Shown here piece by piece: positions 8,230 through 17,361 of a stretch of 64,000 bases of DNA. The notes beneath the pieces are model-generated. The model had not been told where the DNA came from. It searched no databases and worked only from the letters and a program-made list of their open reading frames with translations. The stretch spans positions 1 to 64,000 of the forward strand of contig JAWSUZ010000004.1 of NCBI GenBank assembly GCA_033852165.1. Reading direction: 5' to 3'. Within the stretch, counting starts at the first letter, position 1, and every line of letters starts with the position of its first letter. The position numbers and the translations under genes are program-made. This DNA is from Agarilytica sp033852165. GTDB taxonomy: Bacteria; Pseudomonadota; Gammaproteobacteria; Pseudomonadales; Cellvibrionaceae.

Positions 8230-9294
8230 CTATTGACCAAAGTTCGATGGGAGGTCGCGTTTGGGTTCTGTATTATCAGCATTGATTGTACGGTTGCTCA
8301 GATACTTCGAGCCTGTATCAATTCGTTTTGCTATTGGCTTACTGGCAACGACTGCTGGATCAACAACAGTTGAGCTTAAGCTCGCTTTCCAGCCGGTAAC
8401 TTGGCTTCTGCCTGCATCACTGTTTAGGTCTATCGGAAGAAGTTTGATATGGGCTTGGTTCCAACCCATCCCTACGGTTAACTCAGCGGCATATTCTTTT
8501 CCTGCTTCGAGATCTGCCGACAAAATAGCGTAACGTTCAGACCGAGCAAGAAAGTCATAATGGCCGGGCTTCAATTTTACGGAAAAATACGCCCCGCCTT
8601 TTGTACTACCTACGTAACCCTCTTGGCTCCAAACGTCAAAGGCAATGCCGGAAATTAATTTACTCGGGCGGTAAAACCTTACAACGGCATGATCCGAATC
8701 GGCGTTAAGCTCTTCCGTCGCATTGGTCATAATCGGGTAGGCCAAAGTACCGGGGTTGATGACGAGATTATCGTAGGCTGTGTTTTCTCTTTTTTCCGTT
8801 AGTGGCTCGACGGCACGTGTTTTCATTACCGTGGATTTACCCAAGTCTTCATCGAGAATTTCCGTTAGCCCGGTTGTTGCATAGCCAAATTTCGCGTAAA
8901 CAATTTCGCCCGGCTTATTGTCGATCGCCATGTAGCCAAAACCTGCTGTGGCTTGTACGAAATGGAGCGTGTTTAAGCCTGCGTCCAGCTCTAGATAAAC
9001 GTGACTGCCATTAGACAAGTCTGCAACGACGGCATCATCAACGGCTACCCACAATCCACGTGCACCACCTTGAAAATTACTACCACGAATAACGTAAACC
9101 CCGGTTTTGTCTGCCGGTACTTCTGGTTCTTGAAAGTTTTGAACGAGTTCTGGGTCGACCTTGTATACCGTAGCCGCACAGCCTGTCATAAGCGCGCCAA
9201 ATAAGGCGATAGCGATGACTCTGAGAAAAGAAAAACGGGTGAATTGTCGGAGGTATGAAGGTGATTGGCTTATTCTTGATAGCGTAATATTCAT
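8230..9294 (-). CDS. DUF2846-type lipoprotein
   Basis: A 354-residue lipoprotein: an N-terminal hydrophobic segment ends in the lipobox LMTGC (Cys near residue 39). The mature part has two similar beta-rich halves. The first begins KTGVYVIRGSNFQGGARGLWVAVDD and continues GSHVYLELDAGLNTLHF. The second has AVVRFYRPSKLISGIAFDV and GGAYFSVKLKPGHYDFLARSE. This pattern (a strand with R, then a small displayed surface loop, then a Y/F..PG.. strand) matches DUF2846. These proteins are membrane-anchored with unknown role. The gene stands alone with long intergenic regions on both sides. Confidence 0.65.
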   Translation of the reverse strand: MNITLSRISQSPSYLRQFTRFSFLRVIAIALFGALMTGCAATVYKVDPELVQNFQEPEVPADKTGVYVIRGSNFQGGARGLWVAVDDAVVADLSNGSHVYLELDAGLNTLHFVQATAGFGYMAIDNKPGEIVYAKFGYATTGLTEILDEDLGKSTVMKTRAVEPLTEKRENTAYDNLVINPGTLAYPIMTNATEELNADSDHAVVRFYRPSKLISGIAFDVWSQEGYVGSTKGGAYFSVKLKPGHYDFLARSERYAILSADLEAGKEYAAELTVGMGWNQAHIKLLPIDLNSDAGRSQVTGWKASLSSTVVDPAVVASKPIAKRIDTGSKYLSNRTINADNTEPKRDLPSNFGQ

Positions 9295-9690
9295 ATGTAG
9301 TGGCTTCTTGTTGTTTAAAAACAGAGTTTTGACTGGGCGCGTGTTGTCACAGCCTGTCGTTAATTTACTGACGAGAAAGTGGACTTTCCTTTCCTTGATG
9401 GCGCGTTATCGATGCAGCAGTTAGGAGGTTGGCGCGAAAGAGTAACAATCATTGTGAGGGGGAGATATTACAGACCATTACAGTCCGTTATGCGTTGCAG
9501 GTACGGGTTACAGAGGCGTAAAATAATTGTGGTTTATGAGCCCATTTCCGTCTATTTTCTTCTATATTTAAAGATGCCCTAGGCCTTTTTTGGCCGGTAT
9601 TATTCAAGGGGGAATGCAGACCAACCCGCTTGTGGCCCAGTTCACGCCCGATGTAAATGTCATGATTTATGAGTTGTAGTGAGAAGCAAT
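9295..9690. other. Intergenic region, no gene seen
   Basis: About 396 bp between divergently transcribed genes, presumably containing promoters for the lipoprotein (-) and the receiver protein (+). Short open frames overlap in all directions with no coding character. It contains GATGCCCTAGGCCTT (9573-9587), which recurs exactly at 17431-17445. I see no clear sigma-70 boxes or terminator. Confidence 0.5.
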
Positions 9691-10074
9691 ATGACAAAGC
9701 CCCTTATACTAGCGGTAGATGATGAAGAACTTAATCTAAGGTTGATTCAAGCGGCGTTAGATCCGGCGTATGAGGTGATGACGGCCAGTTCAGGTGAGGA
9801 ATGTTTAAAGCTGGTTAAGGATATTAAACCCGTATTGATCTTGCTCGATATCACAATGGATGGGGTGAGCGGGCATGAGGTGTGCGAGAAGCTACAAGCG
9901 GACGAAGCGACGGAATCTATCCCTATTGTGTTTATCACGGGCAGTGAAGAGACGCCTAACCGGATAAAAGCCTATGCCAATGGCGCTATTGGCTATATCC
10001 TCAAACCAATAGACCCGAAGAAATTACAAGGTAAAATCGACAAGCTATTGAAGGAGGCAAGCCAGACTTTGTAA
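9691..10074 (+). CDS. Stand-alone receiver-domain response regulator
   Basis: This 127-residue protein is a single CheY-like receiver domain with no output domain. It has the acidic pair (AVDDEE), the phospho-acceptor Asp in LILLDITMDG, the conserved Thr in VFITGS and the Lys in YILKPID. It probably relays phosphate or controls a partner by binding. No kinase is adjacent. The ATG at 9691 after GTGAGAAG is preferred to an upstream in-frame GTG at 9679. Confidence 0.85.
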   Translation: MTKPLILAVDDEELNLRLIQAALDPAYEVMTASSGEECLKLVKDIKPVLILLDITMDGVSGHEVCEKLQADEATESIPIVFITGSEETPNRIKAYANGAIGYILKPIDPKKLQGKIDKLLKEASQTL

Positions 10075-10122
10075 AGCCTGTCTTGGTAAAGCTTGTAGGA
10101 GCAAAAAACCCGACTGTAACAC

Positions 10123-10986
10123 CTACAAAAACTGACCTATCTTTTTTCTACATAGCTGTTCGGTTTTTTCCAGTAAGTGTTTTACACACCCAGACAAATG
10201 CATCAAATCTTCTTCTGTAACTCTAAAATTAGGGTCGTAGCGAGCGCCGATATAAGCATAATCCAGCAGCTCAAGACGTTCTTTCTGCGCCCTTGTATCG
10301 GTTGGGAATATATCGCTTAGCGATGGCTCGTGCTTCACGGCCATATGCAGAAGGTAATCCAGTAAGTGTTCGTGTGGATTGTATGCCGTGAATACGAGAA
10401 GGATAGTTTTGTAGCAGCTTTCAGCGGTTTGGTGAAGATTAAAAATCGCTACTTTATGTTCGCTTGCTTCAATAGATAGTTTGTATATTCGATAATAACT
10501 TTGAGCGCTGTTAAACCAATGATCAAAATAATCTTGAGCAATTCTCTGATTTTCTGCCGGTGTTAGTTCTCGTTTCTCCGCAAAGGCCGCAGTGCCTGTA
10601 TCATAAAGTAAGCAACCCTCTTTTTTTACGTCGGTATAAAAATACTGGCCTTCTGCCAACTTTATATTAATTTCTTGAATATCGTGGGTAATGATTCTGA
10701 CGTGGGCGCTAAAGTTCTTGGCATTACAGATTTTTGATACCTTGTGCCACAGCTCTGTATCCGTAGCTGTTGTCTTATCTTGAGTGACGACCAAAATATC
10801 GTAATCCGATTGGTGACCCGAACGTCTATCTGGCGCTAAATCCGATGCTTCCTTAAAATTCCCTCGCGCATAAGAACCAAATAAAATAACCTTTTCCACT
10901 CCAGAGCAGCCGTCACAAATAATATTGGCGACATGTTGAAGCTCTTTTTGTTTGTTTTTCGGGAGATGGGTGATCGTTGTTTTCAT
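10123..10986 (-). CDS. Fused nucleotidyltransferase-HEPN protein (MNT-HEPN)
   Basis: A 287-residue fusion. The N-terminal half is a minimal nucleotidyltransferase: FGSYARG followed, after an unusually long insertion (about 20 residues rich in Asp, Arg and Ser), by SDYDILVV supplying the metal-binding aspartates. The C-terminal half (about 140-280) is helical and HEPN-like, with FNLHQTAESCYKTILL and YIGARYDPNFRVTEEDL. The canonical HEPN RNase motif RX4-6H is not evident. Separate MNT and HEPN genes often form toxin-antitoxin pairs in which the transferase AMPylates the HEPN toxin. A single-chain version suggests self-modification or a different role. It overlaps no neighbour and stands alone. 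Confidence 0.75.
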   Translation of the reverse strand: MKTTITHLPKNKQKELQHVANIICDGCSGVEKVILFGSYARGNFKEASDLAPDRRSGHQSDYDILVVTQDKTTATDTELWHKVSKICNAKNFSAHVRIITHDIQEINIKLAEGQYFYTDVKKEGCLLYDTGTAAFAEKRELTPAENQRIAQDYFDHWFNSAQSYYRIYKLSIEASEHKVAIFNLHQTAESCYKTILLVFTAYNPHEHLLDYLLHMAVKHEPSLSDIFPTDTRAQKERLELLDYAYIGARYDPNFRVTEEDLMHLSGCVKHLLEKTEQLCRKKIGQFL

Positions 10987-11088
10987 AGGGCCGGTCTAGG
11001 TCAGTGAAGGGTGATAATAAGATGAATCCATTCAGTCTGTCTCGTACTATGTGAGTATTTTCCTCAATTACGTTCTCTCAGTACTCAA

Positions 11089-11117
11089 CGGCGTAGCAGC
11101 GACCACTGCATACGCCG
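11089..11117. terminator. GC-rich hairpin beyond a membrane-protein gene
   Basis: CGGCGTA-GCAG, loop CGACCA, CTGC-A-TACGCCG folds into an 11-bp stem with one bulged A. It lies 10 nt beyond the stop of the convergently read DUF2157-like gene. No T-run follows, so it may be a weak terminator or a stabilising 3' structure. Confidence 0.35.
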
Positions 11118-11126
11118 GTGTGCCGA

Positions 11127-12140
11127 TTAAACCCCGTTGGCCGTTTGGCTTTTCGGAATGTAGGATTCCACTACACGAGGAAGTACCGCGATCAATAGTG
11201 CCCGCACACGATGCCAGTATGCCGATAGTAACAAAAGCGCAGCACCCATAATCACTCCCGTGATTGCAAAGCTATACCCCACGCCGCCGTAGGTTTTGAT
11301 AATGCTGGATAGTGCATAGATAACATAACCGAGGGATGAAATCATAAACGCACGGCGATCAACAGTGATGGAAATCGATGTCATGAATAAATACAACACA
11401 ATGATAATCGCCATACTCACTAAACTCTCCTCACCATTTAATATGCCTAAACTTGCAAATACAGGGTGAATAATCAACGGTGCTGAAAGCAGGTGAAGCC
11501 AAAACGCCACGTCCGATTTTCCCGTACGTCGTTCCGTATCAGAAGAATCCCAGACCATTGCCAAAACAAAGGTAATAAGTCCGCATACAAACAACACGGC
11601 AAATAGTAAAGATTTTGAATCTGGAAGAAAATATGCCGTAGTCGCGGCTATAAACCCAATCGCGGTGGCCGTGCCAGCGGCAACGGTAATAGGAACGCTA
11701 AAACGCAGCCAGTGGCAATAAGCACTAGCAGTCGCAGCTGCGGCAGCCGCAACGATAAATACAGCCTCGGACGAAGAGCCCAACAGGCTGAGGCAGAGTT
11801 TAAATATACCGCCAATAAATGTGAGCAGTAACACAATCGCAGGAAGCGCCATTTTTCTTTTCAGAACAAAAAACTCAGCCAAGCCCCACGATAAAACGCT
11901 AAAGCTAAAATAGCCCAAACTTTCATTTATGCCATTGAGTACCCACCAAGAACAAAAGAGTAGGAGAGTGCAAGCGATAACAACAAAAATATCGTTAAAG
12001 CCGCCGATCAGCCTGAGACTTTCTTCGTCGGCTGGCGGCGTGAGTTGGGATGATGAAACCAGGTTTTTAAACTCGGAAACCGAGGTCTCGGTAAAAATTC
12101 CTTTTTCTACTGCGTGGTTGAGGTCTTGGTTTGTGTACAT
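11127..12140 (-). CDS. DUF2157/DUF4401-like multispanning membrane protein
   Basis: A 337-residue inner-membrane protein with a soluble N-terminus of about 45 residues (MYTNQDLNHAVEKGIFTETSVSEF). Some nine or ten hydrophobic helices follow, such as IFVVIACTLLLFCSWWVL and AVFIVAAAAAATASAYCHW. The N-terminal segment followed by many short helices is characteristic of DUF2157/DUF4401 proteins, whose function is unknown. Codon use looks like its neighbours. Nothing nearby suggests a pathway. The product name rests on overall architecture, so the family assignment is moderate. Confidence 0.6.
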   Translation of the reverse strand: MYTNQDLNHAVEKGIFTETSVSEFKNLVSSSQLTPPADEESLRLIGGFNDIFVVIACTLLLFCSWWVLNGINESLGYFSFSVLSWGLAEFFVLKRKMALPAIVLLLTFIGGIFKLCLSLLGSSSEAVFIVAAAAAATASAYCHWLRFSVPITVAAGTATAIGFIAATTAYFLPDSKSLLFAVLFVCGLITFVLAMVWDSSDTERRTGKSDVAFWLHLLSAPLIIHPVFASLGILNGEESLVSMAIIIVLYLFMTSISITVDRRAFMISSLGYVIYALSSIIKTYGGVGYSFAITGVIMGAALLLLSAYWHRVRALLIAVLPRVVESYIPKSQTANGV

Positions 12141-12633
12141 GGTTATTCTCTATTCGTGTGAAATTTCTGATTGTGATTTTTTATCGATAGTGAAGATACT
12201 TTTTTAATTCCTTCTATCATGGCGAGTGTGCTTTCTTGGGAGTCTCCACCACCACCACCAACAACAAAAGTGAACGGTATGGATAGGTCTGACAGTTTAC
12301 ATGCAGCAAGTTCGTCTCGTGTGGCTGAGACGTTAATGCTTAATTGAAGTCTGCGAGGTACACGGTATCTCAAGCATGTAAAACCTATGAGGTTGGCACC
12401 GAGTCCGAGGGGCAGGGAAAGTGTTTTCATGACCTTCTGTTGCCATGGATGGCAACGGGGAGCGTACATGGATGTATTTACAGCGTGTCTTGAAAACACT
12501 TTCCCTGCCTCACGGACAGGCTAAGATGTCTGCACATCTTAGCCTGCAACGTAACAAGACTAATCAATTATATAAACCTATATGAGATCTACGAGAAATC
12601 GTTTAGCTGTTGACGCTCATTGGGGGGCGACCC
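12141..12633. other. Intergenic region rich in inverted repeats
   Basis: About 490 bp between gcvP and the DUF2157-like gene. It contains a run of CACCACCACCACCA near 12247-12260 and a nested set of hairpins at 12411-12546. An open frame on the minus strand (12143-12499) runs through the hairpins and looks like a by-product of the repeat rather than a gene. Confidence 0.6.
12411..12546. repeat. Composite hairpin element
   Basis: Three nested or adjacent perfect inverted repeats lie within 136 bp. The outer arms GGCAGGGAAAGTGTTTTCA (12411-12429) and 12491-12509 match over 19 bp. Inside the loop, GTTGCCAT/ATGGCAAC (12439-12456) is a perfect 8-bp pair. Just beyond, CAGGCTAAGATGT (12517-12529) pairs with 12534-12546 over 13 bp with a 4-nt loop. 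It sits about 90 bp past the gcvP stop and could terminate or stabilise that transcript. Composition suggests a dispersed genomic repeat. Confidence 0.7.
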
Positions 12634-15528
12634 TCAATCTTCCTGATAACTCTCAATAGAAGGGCAAGAACAAACCAAATTTCGATCCCCATACACATTA
12701 TCAATCCGATTCACCGTAGGCCAAACCTTATAATCCTTCAAATAAGACAAAGGCTGTCCCGCTTCCTCACGCGTGTAAGGCCGATCCCAATCCGCGACCA
12801 AAACATCCTCCAAAGTATGCGGAGCATTCACCAAAGGATTATTGTCCTGCGGATATTCCGAACGCTCAACCGCATCAATCTCCTCCTTAATCTTAATCAT
12901 CGCATCACAAAAACGATCCAGCTCCATTTTCGACTCAGACTCAGTCGGCTCGATCATTAACGTACCCGCAACCGGAAAAGACATCGTCGGTGCATGGAAA
13001 CCAAAATCCATCAAACGCTTCGCAATATCTTCCTCACTAATACCGCTGGACTCTTTTAGCGGGCGCAAATCCAATAAACACTCATGCGCAACAAAACCAT
13101 TTTTACCGCGATACAAAATCGGAAAATCATTACCCAAACGATGAGCCACATAGTTCGCATTAAGGATGGCAAGCTCAGTGGCCTTTTTCATCCCCTTATT
13201 GCCCATCATCTTAATGTACATCCAGCTAATCGTGAGAATGCTGGCTGAACCCCAAGGTGCCGCTGAAATCGTACCGTTGCTTTCTGTAGTACCTGGCAAT
13301 TCTTGCTCAGGGTGTGACGGTAAGAAAGGCGCAAGATGAGATTTAACCCCAATTGGCCCCATGCCCGGTCCACCACCGCCGTGGGGAATGCAGAAAGTTT
13401 TATGTAAATTAAGATGAGAAACATCGCCGCCGAACTTACCGGGTGCGGCCAAGCCAACGAGTGCATTCATATTCGCACCGTCGATATACACCTGAGCGCC
13501 GACAGAATGAATCAGCTCACAGATCGCTTTAATCTCTTCCTCAAATACACCGTGAGTCGATGGGTACGTCACCATCAAAGCGGCAATCGCATCACCGTGT
13601 TGCTCGACTTTTTCTTTGAGATCGTCGATATCCACGTTGCCACTGTCATCACATTTGGTGACGATAACTTTCATTCCCACCATTTGCGCCGAAGCGGGGT
13701 TAGTCCCGTGAGCCGAGGCCGGGATTAAACAAATATTGCGCTGAGTTTGGCCTTGATGTTCAAAGTATTTCTTAATCGCAATAAGACCCGCGTATTCACC
13801 CTGCGAACCCGCATTGGGTTGCAGGCTAATCGCATCGTAACCGGTACAGGCCTGTAGCATATCGTCGAGCTGAGAAAATAATTGGCTATAACCCGCCATT
13901 TGCTCAATAGGGGCAAAAGGGTGGATCTTGCCAAACTCAGGCCAGGTGACCGGAATCATTTCGGCAGTAGCGTTTAATTTCATCGTGCAGGAGCCGAGTG
14001 GAATCATCGCATGGTTCAATGCAATATCGCGGGACTCCAAACGCTTCAAGTAACGCAGCATTTCAGTTTCGCTTTGGTAGCGTGAAAAGATCTCGTGCTG
14101 TAAGGCATTCTTTTCACGTTTTACATTGCTGGGTATCGCTTCGTAGCTTTTCGCTTTTTCGATTAGCGCGTCGATATCCAATTCAATATCAGAATCATTA
14201 AATAGGGCTAACAAGTTTTGAATATCTTCGATTGTGGTGCATTCGTTAATACTAATGCCCACGTGGGAACTATCGATTGCGCGAAGGTTAATTTTGTTAT
14301 TCAGCGCATTTTCGATAATCGTGTTTTGGCGATGATCGGTATCAATGCTAAGCGTATCGAAAAAGTGGGGGTGCTGTATGGCATAGCCCAGCTCTTGCAG
14401 TCCCATGGCTAAGATTTTAGTGAAAAGGTGAATGCGAGTCGCAATACGTTGCACCCCATCTGAACCGTGATACATGGCGTAAAAGACGCTCATCAAAGCC
14501 AGTAAAACCTGCGAGGTACAGATATTGGAGTTGGCCTTTTCGCGGCGGATATGTTGCTCGCGGGTTTGCATTGCCATGCGCAACGCTTTGTTGCCACGGG
14601 CATCGATGGATACTCCGATGATGCGGCCTGGTGTTGCGCGCTTGTAGGATTCTCTAAACGCGTAAAAAGCAGCATGTGGGCCACCGGCGCCCATGGGAAC
14701 CCCAAAGCGTTGGTTGCAGCCAACCACAATATCGGCACCGAGTTCACCGGGAGGTGTGAGCAGAACAAGGCTCATAATATCGGCTGCAACGATAGCGAGT
14801 GCTTGCTTACTTTGGATCGCCTTGATGGTACTTTCGATGGGTTGGATAGCGCCCGTGGAGCCGGGGTATTGGATCAGTGCGCCGAACATTTCACTTTCTT
14901 GGTCGATATTGGCCGGATCGCCAACGATGACATCAAAGCCAAAATGCTCTGCACGTGTTTTTACAACGGCAATGGTTTGGGGATGGCAGTCTTGATCGAT
15001 GAAGAAGGTATCGGATTTGTTTTTACGCGAAACCCGTTTAGCCATGGCCATCGCTTCCGCGGCGGCGGTGGCTTCATCGAGCATAGAGGCGTTGGCCATT
15101 TCCATGCCGGTGAGGTCGAGAACCATTTGCTGGAAGTTTAATAAGCCTTCCAGGCGACCTTGCGCGATTTCAGGCTGGTAAGGCGTATAGGCCGTGTACC
15201 AACCGGGGTTTTCGAGAACATTGCGGAGAATGACGTTGGGCACGTGTGTATCGTGGTAGCCCATACCAATGTAAGAGGTATGCACTGAATTTTTCTGGGC
15301 GATAGCACGAAGTTCGGCTAATGCCTCGTGTTCGGTTACGGGGTTACCCAGTGCCGAGGTGGTTTCTGAGCGTATGCCTGCGGGTACGGTCTTTTCGATT
15401 AATGCATCGACCGATGTTAGGCCCATGGCATCGAGCATGGCTTGGGTTTGCTTGGCATCGGGGCCTATATGGCGGCCGATAAATTCGTCTGAATGGATTA
15501 CTTCTTCCAAGCCTGCTGGTACTGACAT
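12634..15528 (-). CDS. gcvP: Glycine dehydrogenase (decarboxylating), P-protein
   Basis: The P-protein of the glycine cleavage system decarboxylates glycine using PLP and passes the aminomethyl group to the lipoyl H-protein. The 964-residue length is normal for the single-chain bacterial form. Recognisable blocks are FIGRHIGP near the start, SYIGMGYHDTHVPNVILRN, NPGWYTAYTPYQPEIAQGRLE, the glycine-rich QRFGVPMGAGGPHAAFFA-like loop, and the PLP lysine in NLHKTFCIPHGGGGPG. The open frame continues about 146 codons upstream, but the family start corresponds to MSVPAGLEEV with a TAGGA ribosome site 8 nt ahead. gcvT and gcvH are not adjacent. Confidence 0.97.
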   Translation of the reverse strand: MSVPAGLEEVIHSDEFIGRHIGPDAKQTQAMLDAMGLTSVDALIEKTVPAGIRSETTSALGNPVTEHEALAELRAIAQKNSVHTSYIGMGYHDTHVPNVILRNVLENPGWYTAYTPYQPEIAQGRLEGLLNFQQMVLDLTGMEMANASMLDEATAAAEAMAMAKRVSRKNKSDTFFIDQDCHPQTIAVVKTRAEHFGFDVIVGDPANIDQESEMFGALIQYPGSTGAIQPIESTIKAIQSKQALAIVAADIMSLVLLTPPGELGADIVVGCNQRFGVPMGAGGPHAAFYAFRESYKRATPGRIIGVSIDARGNKALRMAMQTREQHIRREKANSNICTSQVLLALMSVFYAMYHGSDGVQRIATRIHLFTKILAMGLQELGYAIQHPHFFDTLSIDTDHRQNTIIENALNNKINLRAIDSSHVGISINECTTIEDIQNLLALFNDSDIELDIDALIEKAKSYEAIPSNVKREKNALQHEIFSRYQSETEMLRYLKRLESRDIALNHAMIPLGSCTMKLNATAEMIPVTWPEFGKIHPFAPIEQMAGYSQLFSQLDDMLQACTGYDAISLQPNAGSQGEYAGLIAIKKYFEHQGQTQRNICLIPASAHGTNPASAQMVGMKVIVTKCDDSGNVDIDDLKEKVEQHGDAIAALMVTYPSTHGVFEEEIKAICELIHSVGAQVYIDGANMNALVGLAAPGKFGGDVSHLNLHKTFCIPHGGGGPGMGPIGVKSHLAPFLPSHPEQELPGTTESNGTISAAPWGSASILTISWMYIKMMGNKGMKKATELAILNANYVAHRLGNDFPILYRGKNGFVAHECLLDLRPLKESSGISEEDIAKRLMDFGFHAPTMSFPVAGTLMIEPTESESKMELDRFCDAMIKIKEEIDAVERSEYPQDNNPLVNAPHTLEDVLVADWDRPYTREEAGQPLSYLKDYKVWPTVNRIDNVYGDRNLVCSCPSIESYQED

Positions 15529-15706
15529 ACGTTCGATTCCTATGGCCAAAGCGAGGGCGCAGTATGCGCTGTGGGCGAATACTCCTAGCAATTGGTCTGT
15601 TTTTAAGTCTAAAGGTGTGAAAAATAAGGGTGTAGAAACGCCGCGAAGTGTAGCAAAATACGGCCTAAATCGGTAATTTTTGTGCGAGTAATAGAGGAGT
15701 AAATGC

Positions 15707-16807
15707 GTGTTTTCGACGACCAATCTCGTGATCTTATTGGCGTGTATATCGATATTTGCGCTTCGATCGTATAAGAAGGGACTTTGGAAGGTCGTTTTGG
15801 GCTTTGCCGGGTTTGCCTGTGCGTATCTGGTGAGTTTTATCGTCGCTCCGTTTTTAGGCGGATTGGCCCTTTCTAACGGAGCGAGTGGCATTGCGGCGTT
15901 TTTGGTGGCGATGGGAGCCATCTTCTTTGTGATTTCCAGTTTGGTTTCGAGTGTTCCTGTGTACATGTACCCCTCGTTGAAAGATGTTTCGATATCTCAG
16001 CGTTTAATGGGCGCGGTACTCGGTTCGGCGACGGGGGTCTTTTTTGCGATTATTTTGATTTGGTTAGTCTCGGCCATGTCATCGGCTATGGGGTTGAAAC
16101 CGAAGGGCGAGGATGGTCTGTCTGTGGTGCCAGACTTTCTCAGCCAGACGTCGACGAAGATTGTGTCTGCGTTGGTGCATACAGGTGTGAGTTTGGTCGA
16201 AAAAGATGAATACAAGGCGAGTGCCACAGCTGCGTTTATTGCTGCGCCTCACGTATTCACTGAGGCGTTTACCGAAATTTCGAAATCATCCGAGTTAAAA
16301 GATTTTTGGGCGGATGGAAAATCTCAGTTTCTAATGGGGGAGGGGGATGTCGATCAGTTAATGCAAGAGCCAGCGTTTAACGCTTTTGCTAATTCTTCCG
16401 GCGTACAAAAGTTGCTATTGGAAGGGAAACCAAAGGACGTATCGGCGAAAGATGCGGAGCGGTATTTAGCCACGCAGATGAGTTTTGTGTGGCGACGCAT
16501 GCGGGATCTTCGGGGTGATGAGAGAGTGGCTGAAATTCTCGCGGATACTGAAGTGAAAGATTTGATCGCCAAACAAAACCCGATGCTTTTATTATCCAAT
16601 AAAAAAATACAGTCGTTAATCGGCATTGTGATGGAGACTCCGCTTGGGGAGTCAATAGAGCCGCCGAATATTGAAATCGTAAAAGCCCCTCCAGCGACAA
16701 AGCGTGTGATTTATAAATGGCGCGCTGACAGTGGTGAGATGCGTTATACCGATTTAAAAAACACGCCGGAAGACAAGCGTGGTTTAGCTGAAAAAATTAT
16801 GCATTAG
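15707..16807 (+). CDS. CvpA-family membrane protein with C-terminal DUF4124-like tail
   Basis: A 366-residue protein. The first 125 residues contain four hydrophobic helices in the CvpA pattern (LVILLACISIFALRSYKKGLWK, a Gly-rich second helix, then FFAIILIWLVSAM). A long soluble region follows, and the end (KRVIYKWRADSGEMRYTDL) resembles the DUF4124 motif of small periplasmic proteins. The start is a GTG with a strong GAGGAG site (15694-15699) 7 nt before it. The overlapping ATG at 15703 is out of frame. It is about 180 bp from the divergent gcvP start and 8 nt before the Nudix gene, so probably co-transcribed with the latter. Function unknown; CvpA homologues affect export or envelope physiology. 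Confidence 0.65.
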   Translation: MFSTTNLVILLACISIFALRSYKKGLWKVVLGFAGFACAYLVSFIVAPFLGGLALSNGASGIAAFLVAMGAIFFVISSLVSSVPVYMYPSLKDVSISQRLMGAVLGSATGVFFAIILIWLVSAMSSAMGLKPKGEDGLSVVPDFLSQTSTKIVSALVHTGVSLVEKDEYKASATAAFIAAPHVFTEAFTEISKSSELKDFWADGKSQFLMGEGDVDQLMQEPAFNAFANSSGVQKLLLEGKPKDVSAKDAERYLATQMSFVWRRMRDLRGDERVAEILADTEVKDLIAKQNPMLLLSNKKIQSLIGIVMETPLGESIEPPNIEIVKAPPATKRVIYKWRADSGEMRYTDLKNTPEDKRGLAEKIMH

Positions 16808-16815
16808 GATTGAAT

Positions 16816-17361
16816 ATGAAAGAAAAAATTGGTGGGTGGAAGCAAAAGAGTGAAGAGACGGTTTACGAGAATAATTGGATTCGTGTGAGCCATGATGAAG
16901 TTATTCGCCCCAATGGCAGCGAGGGTATTTACGGGGTTGTGCATTTTCAAAGTCAGGCGGTGGGAGTGGTGCCGATTGATGACGAGGGCAATACGTGGTT
17001 GGTGAGTCAAAGTCGTTACACTTTGAATGAACGCACGTGGGAGATTCCTGAGGGAGGTTCGCCTTTGGGGGAAGACCCTTTGGAAACGGCGAAGCGAGAG
17101 CTAGAAGAGGAGGTGGGTTTGTGTGCGGCGGAGTGGGATTTGTTGTTGACCTTGCATACCTCAAATTCAGTTACGGATGAGGTGGGTTTTATTTATGTGG
17201 CGAAGGGTTTGTCGTTAGGTAAACAGTGTTTGGAGGATACGGAAGATATCGTGGTGAAGAAGCTGCCTTTATCTGAGGCCATTGATATGGCGATGCGTGG
17301 GGAAATTACCGATGCGATGTCGTTGGCAGCTTTGTTTAAAGTGGCTTTGATGAAAGTGTGA
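16816..17361 (+). CDS. Nudix hydrolase (ADP-ribose pyrophosphatase-like)
   Basis: A 181-residue hydrolase with a complete Nudix box: GGSPLGE, seven residues, then RELEEEVGL. The flanking sequence YGVVHFQSQAVGVVPIDDEGNTWLVSQSRYTLNERTWEIPEGG is characteristic of the ADP-ribose/NDP-sugar subgroup. These enzymes hydrolyse nucleoside diphosphates linked to another moiety. The ATG at 16816 is served by TAGGA overlapping the stop codon of the upstream CvpA-like gene; an in-frame TTG 6 nt earlier is unlikely. Exact substrate unknown. Confidence 0.88.
   Translation: MKEKIGGWKQKSEETVYENNWIRVSHDEVIRPNGSEGIYGVVHFQSQAVGVVPIDDEGNTWLVSQSRYTLNERTWEIPEGGSPLGEDPLETAKRELEEEVGLCAAEWDLLLTLHTSNSVTDEVGFIYVAKGLSLGKQCLEDTEDIVVKKLPLSEAIDMAMRGEITDAMSLAALFKVALMKV

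Noticed and set aside
11089..11140. Integron attC-like site
   Set aside because: Hairpin with a bulge but no convincing paired R'/R'' and core boxes, and no integrase or cassette array nearby.
12143..12499. 118-codon open frame (-)
   Set aside because: Runs through the composite hairpin element and a CAC microsatellite; the protein (with GGGGG) looks like a repeat by-product.
15529..15966. N-terminal extension of gcvP
   Set aside because: About 146 unconserved codons, overlapping the CvpA-like gene on the other strand; the family start and ribosome site are at 15528.
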